NCBI RefSeq assembly: GCF_033962415.1
Contig: NZ_JAVIKH010000005.1
Span: 62,001-126,000, forward strand
DNA: 64,000 nucleotides
Direction: 5' to 3'
Source of the DNA: Candidatus Cetobacterium colombiensis
GTDB taxonomy: Bacteria; Fusobacteriota; Fusobacteriia; Fusobacteriales; Fusobacteriaceae
Part shown: positions 1-8,130 of the stretch, piece by piece
How positions within the stretch are numbered: position 1 is the first letter of the stretch
Layout of the letters: every line of letters begins with the position of its first letter
Program-made: the position numbers and the translations under genes
Notes under the pieces: generated by a model
What the model saw: only the letters and a program-made list of their open reading frames with translations
Databases searched by the model: none
Told to the model about the DNA's origin: nothing

Positions 1-330
1 GGAATAGAAAGTATAAATAAAACTCAATTGGAAACAGCAAGATCTCTTGCTTTTACAAAGTTTCAAACATACAGATATATAATTCTACCTCAAGTGATTA
101 AAAGAGTTATGCCGCCTTTAGCAGGACAATTTGCAAGTTTGATAAAAGATTCATCTCTTTTATCGATTATTGCAGTAAATGAATTTACTAAAAATGTTCA
201 AGAGGTGGACTCACTAACTTTTTCACCAATAGAAAACTATTGTATATTAGCTGTAGGGTATTTAATATTGACATATCCAATATCTCACCTCTCTAAATAT
301 CTTGAGAGGAGGTTTAGTTATGGAAATTAA
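1..330 (+). CDS. Amino-acid ABC transporter permease, C-terminal part (5' end outside window)
   Basis: The reading frame is open from base 1, so only the last 109 residues of an inner-membrane permease are visible. It begins inside the EAA loop of the HisM/GlnP family (GIESINKTQLETARSLAFTK, then LPQVIKRVMPPL), the cytoplasmic helix that docks onto the ATPase. Two hydrophobic membrane segments follow, around FASLIKDSSLLSIIAV and ENYCILAVGYLILTYPI. The family imports polar amino acids with a periplasmic binding protein. The 3' end overlaps the start of the ATPase gene by 11 bases, so the two are translationally coupled. The exact substrate cannot be told from this fragment. Confidence 0.85.
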   Translation, partial: GIESINKTQLETARSLAFTKFQTYRYIILPQVIKRVMPPLAGQFASLIKDSSLLSIIAVNEFTKNVQEVDSLTFSPIENYCILAVGYLILTYPISHLSKYLERRFSYGN

Positions 331-1075
331 AATAGAAAATTTGTATAAAAAATTTGGAGATCAAGTTGTATTAAATGGATTAGATTTAAATTTAAAGTCG
401 ATTCATTCTATTGTAATAATAGGGCCATCAGGTGGTGGAAAATCAACATTACTTAGAATTTTAGCAGGATTAGAAGTAGCTGACGAGGGTGAAATTATAG
501 TAAATGGAGATAAAATTCCAAAAGAAGAGGAAAAACTTCATGAGTATAGAAAAGAGATTGGTGTTGTTTTTCAAGCATTTAATCTTTTTCCTCATTTAAC
601 AGCCTTGGAAAATATAATTTTACCACTTGAGAAAGTTCATAAAGTTTCTAAAAAAGAGGCTATTGAAAGAGCAGAAAAACTTTTAAAAAGATTTGGACTT
701 TTTGAACATAGAAGAAAGTACCCGCATCAATTGTCTGGAGGACAACAACAAAGAGTGGCTATAGTGAGAGCAATGGCTTTAAAACCTAAATTTTTACTGT
801 TAGACGAACCAACTTCAGCACTAGATCCAGCTTTAACAAAGGAGATTTTAGAGGCTATTGTGGAGTTAAGAAAAGATAAAAAAGATATGGTTTTAGTGAC
901 TCATGAAATGAGATTTGCTAAAGGTGTAGCAGATTGTGTAATCTTTGTAAGTGGAGGAAAGATTGTAGAGATGGGACCTCCTGGAATAGTATTTGAGAAT
1001 CCAAAAACAGTTGAACTTTGTCGTTTTTTAGGTGGAGTAGACTGTGAAAAAAGAATAAATATAGGAAATGTCTAG
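320..1075 (+). CDS. Amino-acid ABC transporter ATP-binding protein
   Basis: Cytoplasmic ATPase of a polar amino-acid importer (GlnQ/HisP type), about 251 residues, the usual length. Walker A is GPSGGGKST at about residues 35-43, the signature is LSGGQQQRVAI, Walker B is FLLLDEPTSALD, and the switch histidine lies in VLVTHEMRF. I chose the ATG at 320 because GAGAGGAGG sits just upstream; an in-frame TTG at 302 lies inside that ribosome binding site. The gene overlaps the permease end and is followed at once by a terminator, so it is last in its operon. The binding-protein gene must lie upstream of the window. Confidence 0.92.
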   Translation: MEIKIENLYKKFGDQVVLNGLDLNLKSIHSIVIIGPSGGGKSTLLRILAGLEVADEGEIIVNGDKIPKEEEKLHEYRKEIGVVFQAFNLFPHLTALENIILPLEKVHKVSKKEAIERAEKLLKRFGLFEHRRKYPHQLSGGQQQRVAIVRAMALKPKFLLLDEPTSALDPALTKEILEAIVELRKDKKDMVLVTHEMRFAKGVADCVIFVSGGKIVEMGPPGIVFENPKTVELCRFLGGVDCEKRINIGNV

Positions 1076-1096
1076 TTTAAAACTGGACATTTTTTA
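1068..1096 (+). terminator. Intrinsic terminator of the ABC operon
   Basis: Arms ATGTCTAGT and ACTGGACAT (1068-1076 and 1082-1090, one G-T pair) enclose the loop TTAAA and are followed by a T run. The stem overlaps the ATPase stop codon. Confidence 0.8.
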
Positions 1097-1171
1097 TTTA
1101 TATTATTTTAAATTGAAAAAAAATACAAAAGAAGATACAATAGATTTCAAGAGTTGAACTTAGTTAAAATA

Positions 1172-1200
1172 TTGACTTTAAAAGAAACAGATGATATAAA
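1172..1200 (+). promoter_or_regulatory. Promoter for the potassium channel gene
   Basis: TTGACT at 1172-1177, a 17-base spacer, then TATAAA at 1195-1200, about 70 bases before the channel start. It fits a housekeeping sigma promoter. The rest of 1097-1270 holds nothing I recognise. Confidence 0.5.
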
Positions 1201-1270
1201 TTTCTTTTGGACAAAGAAAAGGGAATAGCATAAAGTTTAAGTATATTTCTAAGAAGAATTGGGAGGAAAA

Positions 1271-2008
1271 ATGAAGTTATACAAAAAGAAGCAAGTAATT
1301 GATTTTATGAAAAATTCATTAATATCAGCTACAATAGCGATACTATTATCAATATTTGCTCACCTTATTATAGGAAAAGAAAAAACAGATTTTTTAGAAG
1401 TGGGATTAAGTTCAGTAAAAATCTATTTTAGTATTTTACCAATAGTTTTTTTAAAACAAAGAAATTTTTTATTTAAAGATGGTCCTTTAAAGGCAACATT
1501 TTTAATACTTTATTATTTAATATTAGTTCCAATCATTAACTTTTCATTAAATTTAAAGCAGGAAACAAGCAGTTTAAAATACTTTTTTTACATATTATCG
1601 TTTATAAATATAGTGTTATTAATAGCATGCCACGGAGTTTTGTTAAAGTATGTTTTTTCTGATTTTTTAAGAAGAAGAAGAAAAGTTGTTCCATCAGATT
1701 TAGTTGTAGTAATAACAACATATATAACTATTGCTATAAGTTTTGGACTATTATATACTATACTTAGTTTGACAAGTTCAACACCAGTTTTCAATGGAAT
1801 AACAAAGGATTTGCCTCAGATAGAGTTTTATTTTAAACATATTTATTTTAGTTTTATAACAATCACAACTGTTGGGTATGGAGATGTATATCCTTTAAAT
1901 ATGGTTGCACAATTTTTTGTTGTAGTGGAGATAATAACGGGAATTGTTTTAACAAATGTAATACTAGGACTTGTAATTGGATCAGGAATTTTATCAGCAA
2001 AAGACTAA
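1271..2008 (+). CDS. Potassium channel protein (TVGYGD pore)
   Basis: Inner-membrane ion channel of 245 residues. The K+ selectivity filter TVGYGD is at residues 200-205, in the pore loop between the last two helices (Ion_trans_2 type). About four hydrophobic segments precede the pore hairpin, giving roughly six membrane spans, more than the minimal two-TM KcsA layout. No cytoplasmic RCK/TrkA-N gating domain follows: the protein ends just after the last helix. I chose the ATG at 1271, preceded by GGGAGG; a TTG at 1259 would lie within or before that site. Only 17 bases separate it from the patatin gene, so the two may be cotranscribed. The physiological role is not evident from context. Confidence 0.85.
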   Translation: MKLYKKKQVIDFMKNSLISATIAILLSIFAHLIIGKEKTDFLEVGLSSVKIYFSILPIVFLKQRNFLFKDGPLKATFLILYYLILVPIINFSLNLKQETSSLKYFFYILSFINIVLLIACHGVLLKYVFSDFLRRRRKVVPSDLVVVITTYITIAISFGLLYTILSLTSSTPVFNGITKDLPQIEFYFKHIYFSFITITTVGYGDVYPLNMVAQFFVVVEIITGIVLTNVILGLVIGSGILSAKD

Positions 2009-2025
2009 AAAATAGGGAGGGTTTA

Positions 2026-4335
2026 ATGGAGCGTGTAAAAAAAATAGTTGTATTTTTATTTTTGAGTTTTTCTATTTTTGCTGAAAATAGCTCAGATAAT
2101 AGAGTAAATTCAACAACAGAAAAAATAAAAGAGATAGAAAAACAGATACAAGAGTTAGAACTAAAAAAGAAAAATTTAGAAACTCTAAAAAATACTTTTG
2201 TAAAAAATAAAAATGTTGCTAGACCTAAGGTAGGATTGGTTTTAAGTGGAGGGGGAGCAAAAGGTGCTGCTCATATAGGAGTTTTAAAAACTTTAGAAAA
2301 ATATCAAATACCAGTTGATTATATAGTGGGAACGAGTGCGGGAAGTATAATAGCAGCTATGTATTCAGTGGGATATACTCCAGATGAAATAGAAAAAGTA
2401 GTAACGGATTTAAAGTTTTATGATTTATTTAAAAATAGTTCAAGTAGAGACTTAGAAGGAATCGTTCAAAAGACTCAATCAAATAAATATCCATTAAATA
2501 TATCTTTAACAAAAGATTTTAATCTTTCATTACCAATGGGTGTGTTAAACGGTGAACATATATACTTAGAACTTAAAAAAATCTTTGCAAGAGCAGAAGG
2601 AGTAAAGGACTTTAAAGATTTCCCAATTCCTTTTAGAGCTATGACAACTAATCTTCAAACAGGAGAATCTGTTGAAATAAACAGTGGAGACTTAGCACTA
2701 TCAACTTTAAAAAGTATGGCCATACCTACATTTTTAGATCCTATAAGAGATGGAGATAACTACTATGTAGATGGTGGAGTTGTGGATAATTTTCCAGTTT
2801 TACAAGCTATAAATATGGGAGCAGATATAGTTATTGGAGTAGATATAGCTGCAGAACCTCTTGTAATAACAGATAACTCTAATATAATTCAAATTCTAGA
2901 TAAGCTATCAACATATACTGGAGATAGAAATACTGAAGTACAGACGCATTATCCAGATATTTTAATAACTCCAGATGTAAAAAAACATAGTACTTTAGAT
3001 TTTGATAACTTAAAAAAGTTAGTAGAAGAAGGAGAAGTAGCTTCAGAGCAGGTAAATTATGCCTTATCTGAACTTACAGATAAAGAGAGATATGCTGAAA
3101 TCAACAGAAAAAAAGAGTCAATGCGTAATAAAAAGTTTGATATAAAAAATGTTGAAATAAATGGAAATGAATTACTGACTGTAAAGGAAGTAGAAAAATT
3201 AAAGCCTAAAGGTGAAGAATTAAATATAAAAGAATTAAACTTATGGGCGGAAAAGATTTTTGCTAAAAATTATGTAGATAGAGTTTTCTATACTGTAGAT
3301 GGAGATACAATTAACTTTACAGTTAGAGAAAAGTTAGAAACTAAGCTAAAAGCGGGAGTTTTCTATATATCAAATTATGGAGCAGGATTGGAAGCTGTAG
3401 CAGATGTACCTGTGTTTAATAAGTTTAATTTATCTCAAAAAAATTATACTCTAAAAGCAGAGTTTTCAAAATATCCTAAGATATCTTTGACAGATATAAC
3501 TCAATATACTGTTTGGGATCATAAACTGTTAGTTTCTGCAGGACTATCTTATGGATTAAATCCAATATTCTTATATAAAGGTGGAGATAATATCTCAACA
3601 TATGAGAATAATACTATTGAAACTACAGTTTCAATAGGAACAACAATATTTAATGAGATAATTGCAGGGTATACACTAAGTTATAAAAATATGGATACAG
3701 AATATTCTTCAGGAGAAAAATTAGAAGATTTATCATATTTCAAAAAAGATGGATCATATTTTACAAATACATTTAGCTTCTACTATGACACAATGAATCA
3801 ATCGGAGTATGCAACAAAAGGCTCTCAAGCTCTTTTCCAAGCATTCACACAAACCAATGCTAAAAAGGGCGGTTCATATAACGGTTATTCAGCATTTGGA
3901 ACAAAATATATTGAATTAAATAAAAATTGGTCTTTAAATGGAGGAGTAATAGGTGGGCAGATGCAAAGTGCAGAGAATGCACCTCTTTCAGAGTTGTTCA
4001 CTCTAGGTGGTTTAAGAAGTGATCCTATGAGAAGAAATTATAGTTTTACAGGATTGCCAATATCATCAGTTTATACAGATAACTTCTTTATAGCTAAAGC
4101 AGGAATCCAATATACAATTACTCCAAGTTTATACTTAACACTAAACTATAATATGGGAACATATAACTATAATTCTGGATTTTCAAGTCAAAAAGGAATT
4201 TGGGATATGGAAAAACATGGTTATGGAGCAGGAATTGGTTGGGATACATTCTTAGGTCCAATGGACTTTATGATTTCTAATGATGTTTTAAACGATGGAA
4301 TGCTATTCCAAGTTCATATAGGTTATGTATTTTAA
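2026..4335 (+). CDS. Patatin-like phospholipase autotransporter, type Vd secretion (FplA-like)
   Basis: Surface phospholipase of 769 residues. In order: signal peptide (about 1-19), a lysine/glutamate-rich coiled coil (about 30-60), a patatin domain with oxyanion motif SGGGAKG (about 74-80), nucleophile elbow GTSAG (Ser104) and catalytic Asp249 in DGG, a single POTRA-like segment (about 365-440), and a C-terminal beta barrel ending in the aromatic pattern VHIGYVF. This is the layout of type Vd autotransporters. FplA of Fusobacterium nucleatum is of similar length and, from memory, has the same Ser-to-Asp spacing. FplA is a class A1 phospholipase (established for that homologue; inferred here). 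GGGAGG precedes the ATG. The protein should be exported by Sec, insert in the outer membrane and display the lipase outside. Confidence 0.9.
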   Translation: MERVKKIVVFLFLSFSIFAENSSDNRVNSTTEKIKEIEKQIQELELKKKNLETLKNTFVKNKNVARPKVGLVLSGGGAKGAAHIGVLKTLEKYQIPVDYIVGTSAGSIIAAMYSVGYTPDEIEKVVTDLKFYDLFKNSSSRDLEGIVQKTQSNKYPLNISLTKDFNLSLPMGVLNGEHIYLELKKIFARAEGVKDFKDFPIPFRAMTTNLQTGESVEINSGDLALSTLKSMAIPTFLDPIRDGDNYYVDGGVVDNFPVLQAINMGADIVIGVDIAAEPLVITDNSNIIQILDKLSTYTGDRNTEVQTHYPDILITPDVKKHSTLDFDNLKKLVEEGEVASEQVNYALSELTDKERYAEINRKKESMRNKKFDIKNVEINGNELLTVKEVEKLKPKGEELNIKELNLWAEKIFAKNYVDRVFYTVDGDTINFTVREKLETKLKAGVFYISNYGAGLEAVADVPVFNKFNLSQKNYTLKAEFSKYPKISLTDITQYTVWDHKLLVSAGLSYGLNPIFLYKGGDNISTYENNTIETTVSIGTTIFNEIIAGYTLSYKNMDTEYSSGEKLEDLSYFKKDGSYFTNTFSFYYDTMNQSEYATKGSQALFQAFTQTNAKKGGSYNGYSAFGTKYIELNKNWSLNGGVIGGQMQSAENAPLSELFTLGGLRSDPMRRNYSFTGLPISSVYTDNFFIAKAGIQYTITPSLYLTLNYNMGTYNYNSGFSSQKGIWDMEKHGYGAGIGWDTFLGPMDFMISNDVLNDGMLFQVHIGYVF

Positions 4336-4420
4336 GATATAAAAATTTTCAAAATAAAGGAAGAATAAAAGAAGTATAGTAAAGTTATATGAAAAGGAAA
4401 AATTTAAGGAGGATTTTATT

Positions 4421-5047
4421 ATGATAAAAAAATTAGCCTATTTATCTCCATTAGCTTTATTGGCACTTCAAGGGTGTACTTCTTTAATAGATGGTCATTT
4501 AGTAGCAGTTGACTCGTATGCTCCTAAACCAGTTATGGCTGGAACTTATTATCTTTCAGCTCAAGGCCCAGAGGATGGATTACAAAAACAAACTTTTGAA
4601 AATTCATTACAAACTATGTTAGCTTCAAAAGGGTATACAAGAACTTTTGTAAATAAGGGAGCAAATTACAATATAGTTTATAACTATTCAGTTTCAGGTC
4701 CTTATACTTCAGAAGAGACATTTCCAGCTGCAGCAAACGAGTGGTGGGGAGTAGAACAAACTTATGGTGGAGTTCACAACGGTATGTTTGAAGAAGCTTG
4801 GTATAGTGATGACACTCAATATGTAAATTATTTTGTAAAACAATTAAGTTTATCAGCATATAATAACAATATTCCTGTATGGCAAGTAAAGGGACACGTT
4901 CAAGCTGAAACACCTAATTTAAATGAAGATTATCAATATTTAATATCTGGAATCTCTGATTATATAGATCAAAGTTCTGGAAAAGTAGTTTATATAAATG
5001 TTGTAAAGAACTCTAAAACAGGAGAATACACAGCAACTAAATGGTAA
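4421..5047 (+). CDS. Secreted lipoprotein, possibly DUF4136-like
   Basis: A 208-residue lipoprotein: the signal sequence ends in a lipobox (LALQGC) with Cys19 as the lipidated residue. The mature part is aromatic-rich beta-type sequence and resembles the DUF4136-type periplasmic lipoproteins in general shape (early Y-x-L strand, later Y-x-V-x-Y strands), but I cannot assign it firmly. AAGGAGG lies upstream of the ATG. It follows the patatin gene by 85 bases and is closed by a strong terminator. The function is unknown. The lipoprotein call is firm, the family call is weak. Confidence 0.7.
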   Translation: MIKKLAYLSPLALLALQGCTSLIDGHLVAVDSYAPKPVMAGTYYLSAQGPEDGLQKQTFENSLQTMLASKGYTRTFVNKGANYNIVYNYSVSGPYTSEETFPAAANEWWGVEQTYGGVHNGMFEEAWYSDDTQYVNYFVKQLSLSAYNNNIPVWQVKGHVQAETPNLNEDYQYLISGISDYIDQSSGKVVYINVVKNSKTGEYTATKW

Positions 5048-5050
5048 AAT

Positions 5051-5084
5051 AAAACCCTTCAAGTTTAATCTTGAAGGGTTTTTT
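5051..5084. terminator. Bidirectional terminator
   Basis: A 13-bp perfect stem (arms 5051-5063 and 5070-5082) starts with four A and ends with T, so it serves both the lipoprotein gene and the convergent minus-strand gene. Confidence 0.85.
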
Positions 5085-6202
5085 CATAAAAGATAGATTT
5101 TAATAATAGATTCCTTGTTGTTTTGCCAATTTATAAAAATTGAAAAATCTGAATTCTTAAAATATAAAGTTTTGTCATCATTTAAAAGAAACAGATCTTG
5201 AAGAAATTTTTCTGAGAAAAAAGATGTATCTAAAATAACTCCGGGCTTGATTTTTTCTAATTCATAAATAAAGCATTTTTTTAATTCCTTTGGAGATGAG
5301 AAAACTTTTTTAATAAAAATATTAGGTTCAACATCTTTAAAATCAAGCTTTTTAAAGCTAGCCTTTAGAACTTCATCAAAAGAGAGCTGGCTTTTTTTAT
5401 AGAGCTGCTTCACTTTAAAACAAGTTTTATAGGCGATTTCATACCCATGATTTTGTATTCCATCTTTTAAAATAGAATAAACTTCTGCCACATCTTGAAT
5501 ATCACTTTTAATCATGAAAAGAATACTTTTAAGTTTGATATCTTCAGTCACATCTAAAGCGTCACTTTCAAATAAAAAATCAATTGCTACAACTTTATTG
5601 TTAAGGTTGCTTCCAATTTTAATTTTTTCATATTTAATTTTGTAAGAGAGTTCTAAGTCTTTCATAAGAGGCTTTAAAACATTTTTTTCAAAATCGAAAA
5701 ACCGCTCATATTTAGTATCAGAGTTTAAAATTAATTTAAAGTCCTCTAATTTTACTTTAAAGTTTTGCTTAAGAATAAAATTTTTGATAAAAAAGCAATA
5801 AAATTTATAGGTAGGTTTATAAGAAAAACTATACAAAATTTTAATTGCTTTGGAACATTTAATCTCTTTAGGAAGGTTAATATATACTTTTTCTTCAGAG
5901 ATTAAGTAAGAATTAATCAAATTAAAAGAACCCATAATCTCATCTTGAGAATCATAGAAACTATAGGGTAAAGTTTTTTTAGAAAGACGCTCTAAAAAAA
6001 GTTTTGTTTCTTTTATCTCTAATTTTAGAAAATCTAAGAGATCTTGGGTAGGAACTTGAACTTTTAAATCATCTGTTTTAAGAAAATGTTTTAAAATATA
6101 GTTTAAAAAAGCTCTTTCACTTTTATTTAAACTAGTATTAGAATCAAAGGAAAAATAAGCATTAGAAATTCTTTTATTAAAATTATCTATTTGATAGAAC
6201 AT
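5084..6202 (-). CDS. Rep_3-like replication initiator family protein
   Basis: A 372-residue protein whose first 230 residues show the two-winged-helix layout of Rep_3/RepB plasmid initiators. There is an N-terminal SERAFLNYILKHFLK helix region, then strand-like INSYLISEEKVYINLPKE. The second domain holds YERFFDFEKNVLKPLMKDLE, then YKIKYEKIKIGSNLNNKVVAIDF, which matches the family pattern of DFEKNVLKPA followed by a basic K-x-G hairpin. The remaining 140 residues are lysine-rich and not recognised. No plasmid genes (mobilisation, partition) are next to it. It could initiate replication of an integrated element, or be a resident chromosomal regulator that borrowed the fold. The divergent upstream region carries inverted and direct repeats. 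The fold call is moderate, the role open. Confidence 0.6.
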   Translation of the reverse strand: MFYQIDNFNKRISNAYFSFDSNTSLNKSERAFLNYILKHFLKTDDLKVQVPTQDLLDFLKLEIKETKLFLERLSKKTLPYSFYDSQDEIMGSFNLINSYLISEEKVYINLPKEIKCSKAIKILYSFSYKPTYKFYCFFIKNFILKQNFKVKLEDFKLILNSDTKYERFFDFEKNVLKPLMKDLELSYKIKYEKIKIGSNLNNKVVAIDFLFESDALDVTEDIKLKSILFMIKSDIQDVAEVYSILKDGIQNHGYEIAYKTCFKVKQLYKKSQLSFDEVLKASFKKLDFKDVEPNIFIKKVFSSPKELKKCFIYELEKIKPGVILDTSFFSEKFLQDLFLLNDDKTLYFKNSDFSIFINWQNNKESIIKIYLL

Positions 6203-6233
6203 TTATCACTCCTTAAAAATAAAAATAAAAAAA

Positions 6234-6333
6234 TTTATAGATATTTTTTTTTGAAAATCTATAAAATCAAACGAAAAACAATTATAAAAAATGTTTATTT
6301 AAAATAATTATAAAATAAAACAGACGAAAAACA
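6234..6333. repeat. Repeat-bearing divergent region between the Rep-like gene and the PTS operon
   Basis: TTTATAGAT (6234-6242) and ATCTATAAA (6257-6265) form a 9-bp inverted repeat near the Rep-like start. ACGAAAAACA occurs at 6271-6280 and again at 6324-6333; AATTATAAAA occurs at 6280-6289 and 6306-6315. They could be regulator or initiator binding sites. Low-complexity AT sequence makes chance matches possible. Confidence 0.4.
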
Positions 6334-6351
6334 AAGATATTTTTTGTAAAT

Positions 6352-6381
6352 TTGACAAAAAATGTTGTTAAGTGGTATCTT
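6352..6381 (+). promoter_or_regulatory. Possible promoter of the first beta-glucoside PTS operon
   Basis: A perfect TTGACA at 6352-6357 is followed after 18 bases by TATCTT, a weak -10. The IIB start lies about 55 bases downstream. The weak -10 suggests a need for activation. Confidence 0.4.
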
Positions 6382-6435
6382 GTTATCAAGAACAGAACAA
6401 AAATAGCAAAAATTAAAAATCGGAGGATGATGAAT

Positions 6436-6750
6436 ATGATCAAAATACTTTTAGCATGTAATGCAGGGATGTCAACAAGTTTATTAGTTAACAAAATGAA
6501 GAAGATAGCAGCAGAACATAAATTAGAAGCGGAGATAATGGCTGTTCCAGAAACTTTAGCACCAAATCATTTTGACAATATAAATATACTTCTTTTAGGA
6601 CCACAGATAAAATTTTTAGAAGATAAAATGAGAGACTTAGCAGCAGGAAGATTTCCAGTTGTTACTATAAATACACAAAAATATGGAATGATGGATGGTT
6701 TAGGAGTTTTAAAGGATGCAATAGTAGCAATAAAAGAGTTTAAAAAATAG
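6436..6750 (+). CDS. PTS lactose/cellobiose-family IIB component
   Basis: A 104-residue cytoplasmic phosphocarrier. The phospho-accepting cysteine is Cys8 in the N-terminal LLACNAGMSTSLLV loop, typical of lactose/cellobiose-type IIB proteins. It relays phosphate from IIA to sugar bound by IIC. I place the start at the ATG at 6436, nine bases after GGAGG; ATGs at 6427 and 6430 are too close to that site, and the paralogue at 23745 starts with the same MVKILLAC pattern. The two IIB proteins are very alike, including the C-terminal KYGMMDGLGVLKDA stretch. IIC follows 16 bases later. No IIA gene is in the operon. Confidence 0.92.
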   Translation: MIKILLACNAGMSTSLLVNKMKKIAAEHKLEAEIMAVPETLAPNHFDNINILLLGPQIKFLEDKMRDLAAGRFPVVTINTQKYGMMDGLGVLKDAIVAIKEFKK

Positions 6751-6766
6751 ATAAAAGGGGGAGTAT

Positions 6767-8098
6767 ATGAAGATTTTTGATAAATTTAACATCTATTTAA
6801 ATAAACATTTTGTACCTGTAGCCAATAAAATAGCAACACAAAGACACGTAATAGCAATAAAAGATGGGGTAGTTGCAACAATGCCACTGACAATAGTGGG
6901 ATCATTATTTTTAATTTTGAGTTTCTTACCAATACCTGGTTATAGTGATTTTATAAACTCTAGTGGAATTGGTCGTTATTTTTCTTATATATCTGGAGCA
7001 TGTTTTGGAATTGTAGGAATGGTAGCATGTTTAGCTGTAGCTTATAGATTAACTATCGGTTATGGAATGAATGAACTGGCTCTATCAAATGGAATAATAG
7101 CAGTTGCTAGCTTCTTTGTAACAATGTTGCCAACAGCTGTAGATGGAAAAATTGATACTGGCTATCTAGGAGCTAAAAGTTTATTTGCAGGAGTAATTAT
7201 AGCACTAATAAGTGTGGAGCTAATAAAGAAAATAGTTGATAGAGGATTAGTAATAACTTTACCAGAAAGTGTTCCACCAGCTATTTCTAAGACATTTATG
7301 TCGTTAATTCCTGGAGTTATAGTAATAAGTTTTTGGGGATTATTAACAGCAATATTTGTAAATACAAGTTTTGCAAACTTCCATGATGCTGTAAATATAA
7401 TTGTAGGAACACCTTTAAGATATGCAAGTACTTCATTGCTTGGACAACTTGTAGCAGTTGTATTAACTACTATTTTATGGTGTGCAGGAATTCATGGTGC
7501 AACTATAGTAGGTGCAATAATGGATCCAATTTGGCTTGAAAATACTTTACACAATGCAGCGTTAGCATCTCAAGGAGTTGAAAATTTATATTCTAATGGA
7601 TATATAATAGCAAGTGCTGCTTTTGGAGATATGACTATGAAACTTGGAGGAAGTGGTTCTACAATAGGATTTGTTTTACTTATGTTATTTAGAGCACGTT
7701 CAAAACAGTTAAAAGAGGTTGGAAAGCTTTCTATAACACCATCTTTATTCAATATAAACGAACCTGTAATCTTTGGAACGCCAATAGTGATGAATCCAAT
7801 ATTAATAATACCATTTATCTTAAATCCTATACTTATAACTTTAATAAGCTGGTTTTTAATGAGATGGGATATTGTAAAAATACCTTTCTCAATGGTTCCT
7901 TGGACAACACCACCAGTTATAGCAGGATTTTTAGCAGCAGGATTCTCAGTATCAACTGCACTGTTAAGTTTGTTTAGTATAGTTTTATCAATCGTTGTAT
8001 TTTATCCGTTCTTTAAACTTTATGATGCTCAATTGGAAGCTTCAGAGAAAGAAGTGAAAAAAGAGGAAAGTTTAGAATCTTTATTAAGTGAAATCTAA
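6767..8098 (+). CDS. PTS cellobiose/beta-glucoside IIC permease
   Basis: A 443-residue inner-membrane permease of the lactose/cellobiose PTS family (CelB/LicC/ChbC type), about ten hydrophobic segments. Typical landmarks are LPESVPPAISKTFMSLIPG in the first half, CAGIHGATIVGAIMDPIW in the middle and the substrate-site region NINEPVIFGTPIVMNP in the second half, which contains the NEP motif of this family. It imports a beta-glucoside (cellobiose or a related disaccharide) while phosphorylating it. GGGGGAG precedes the ATG. The neighbouring GH4 gene supports a 6-phospho-beta-glucoside product. The exact sugar cannot be read from sequence. Confidence 0.92.
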   Translation: MKIFDKFNIYLNKHFVPVANKIATQRHVIAIKDGVVATMPLTIVGSLFLILSFLPIPGYSDFINSSGIGRYFSYISGACFGIVGMVACLAVAYRLTIGYGMNELALSNGIIAVASFFVTMLPTAVDGKIDTGYLGAKSLFAGVIIALISVELIKKIVDRGLVITLPESVPPAISKTFMSLIPGVIVISFWGLLTAIFVNTSFANFHDAVNIIVGTPLRYASTSLLGQLVAVVLTTILWCAGIHGATIVGAIMDPIWLENTLHNAALASQGVENLYSNGYIIASAAFGDMTMKLGGSGSTIGFVLLMLFRARSKQLKEVGKLSITPSLFNINEPVIFGTPIVMNPILIIPFILNPILITLISWFLMRWDIVKIPFSMVPWTTPPVIAGFLAAGFSVSTALLSLFSIVLSIVVFYPFFKLYDAQLEASEKEVKKEESLESLLSEI

Positions 8099-8130
8099 AA
8101 AAATTAAATATATTTGGGAGGAATAAAATT

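Noticed and set aside
1112-1228. Short open frame of 39 codons ending in NFFWTKKRE
   Set aside because: No start codon with a ribosome site, and it contains the channel promoter; it may be a remnant but cannot be supported.
4614-4913. Antisense 99-codon frame inside the lipoprotein gene
   Set aside because: It is the complement of a well-supported gene, lacks a ribosome binding site and has no recognisable domain. The same applies to the other antisense frames in the window.
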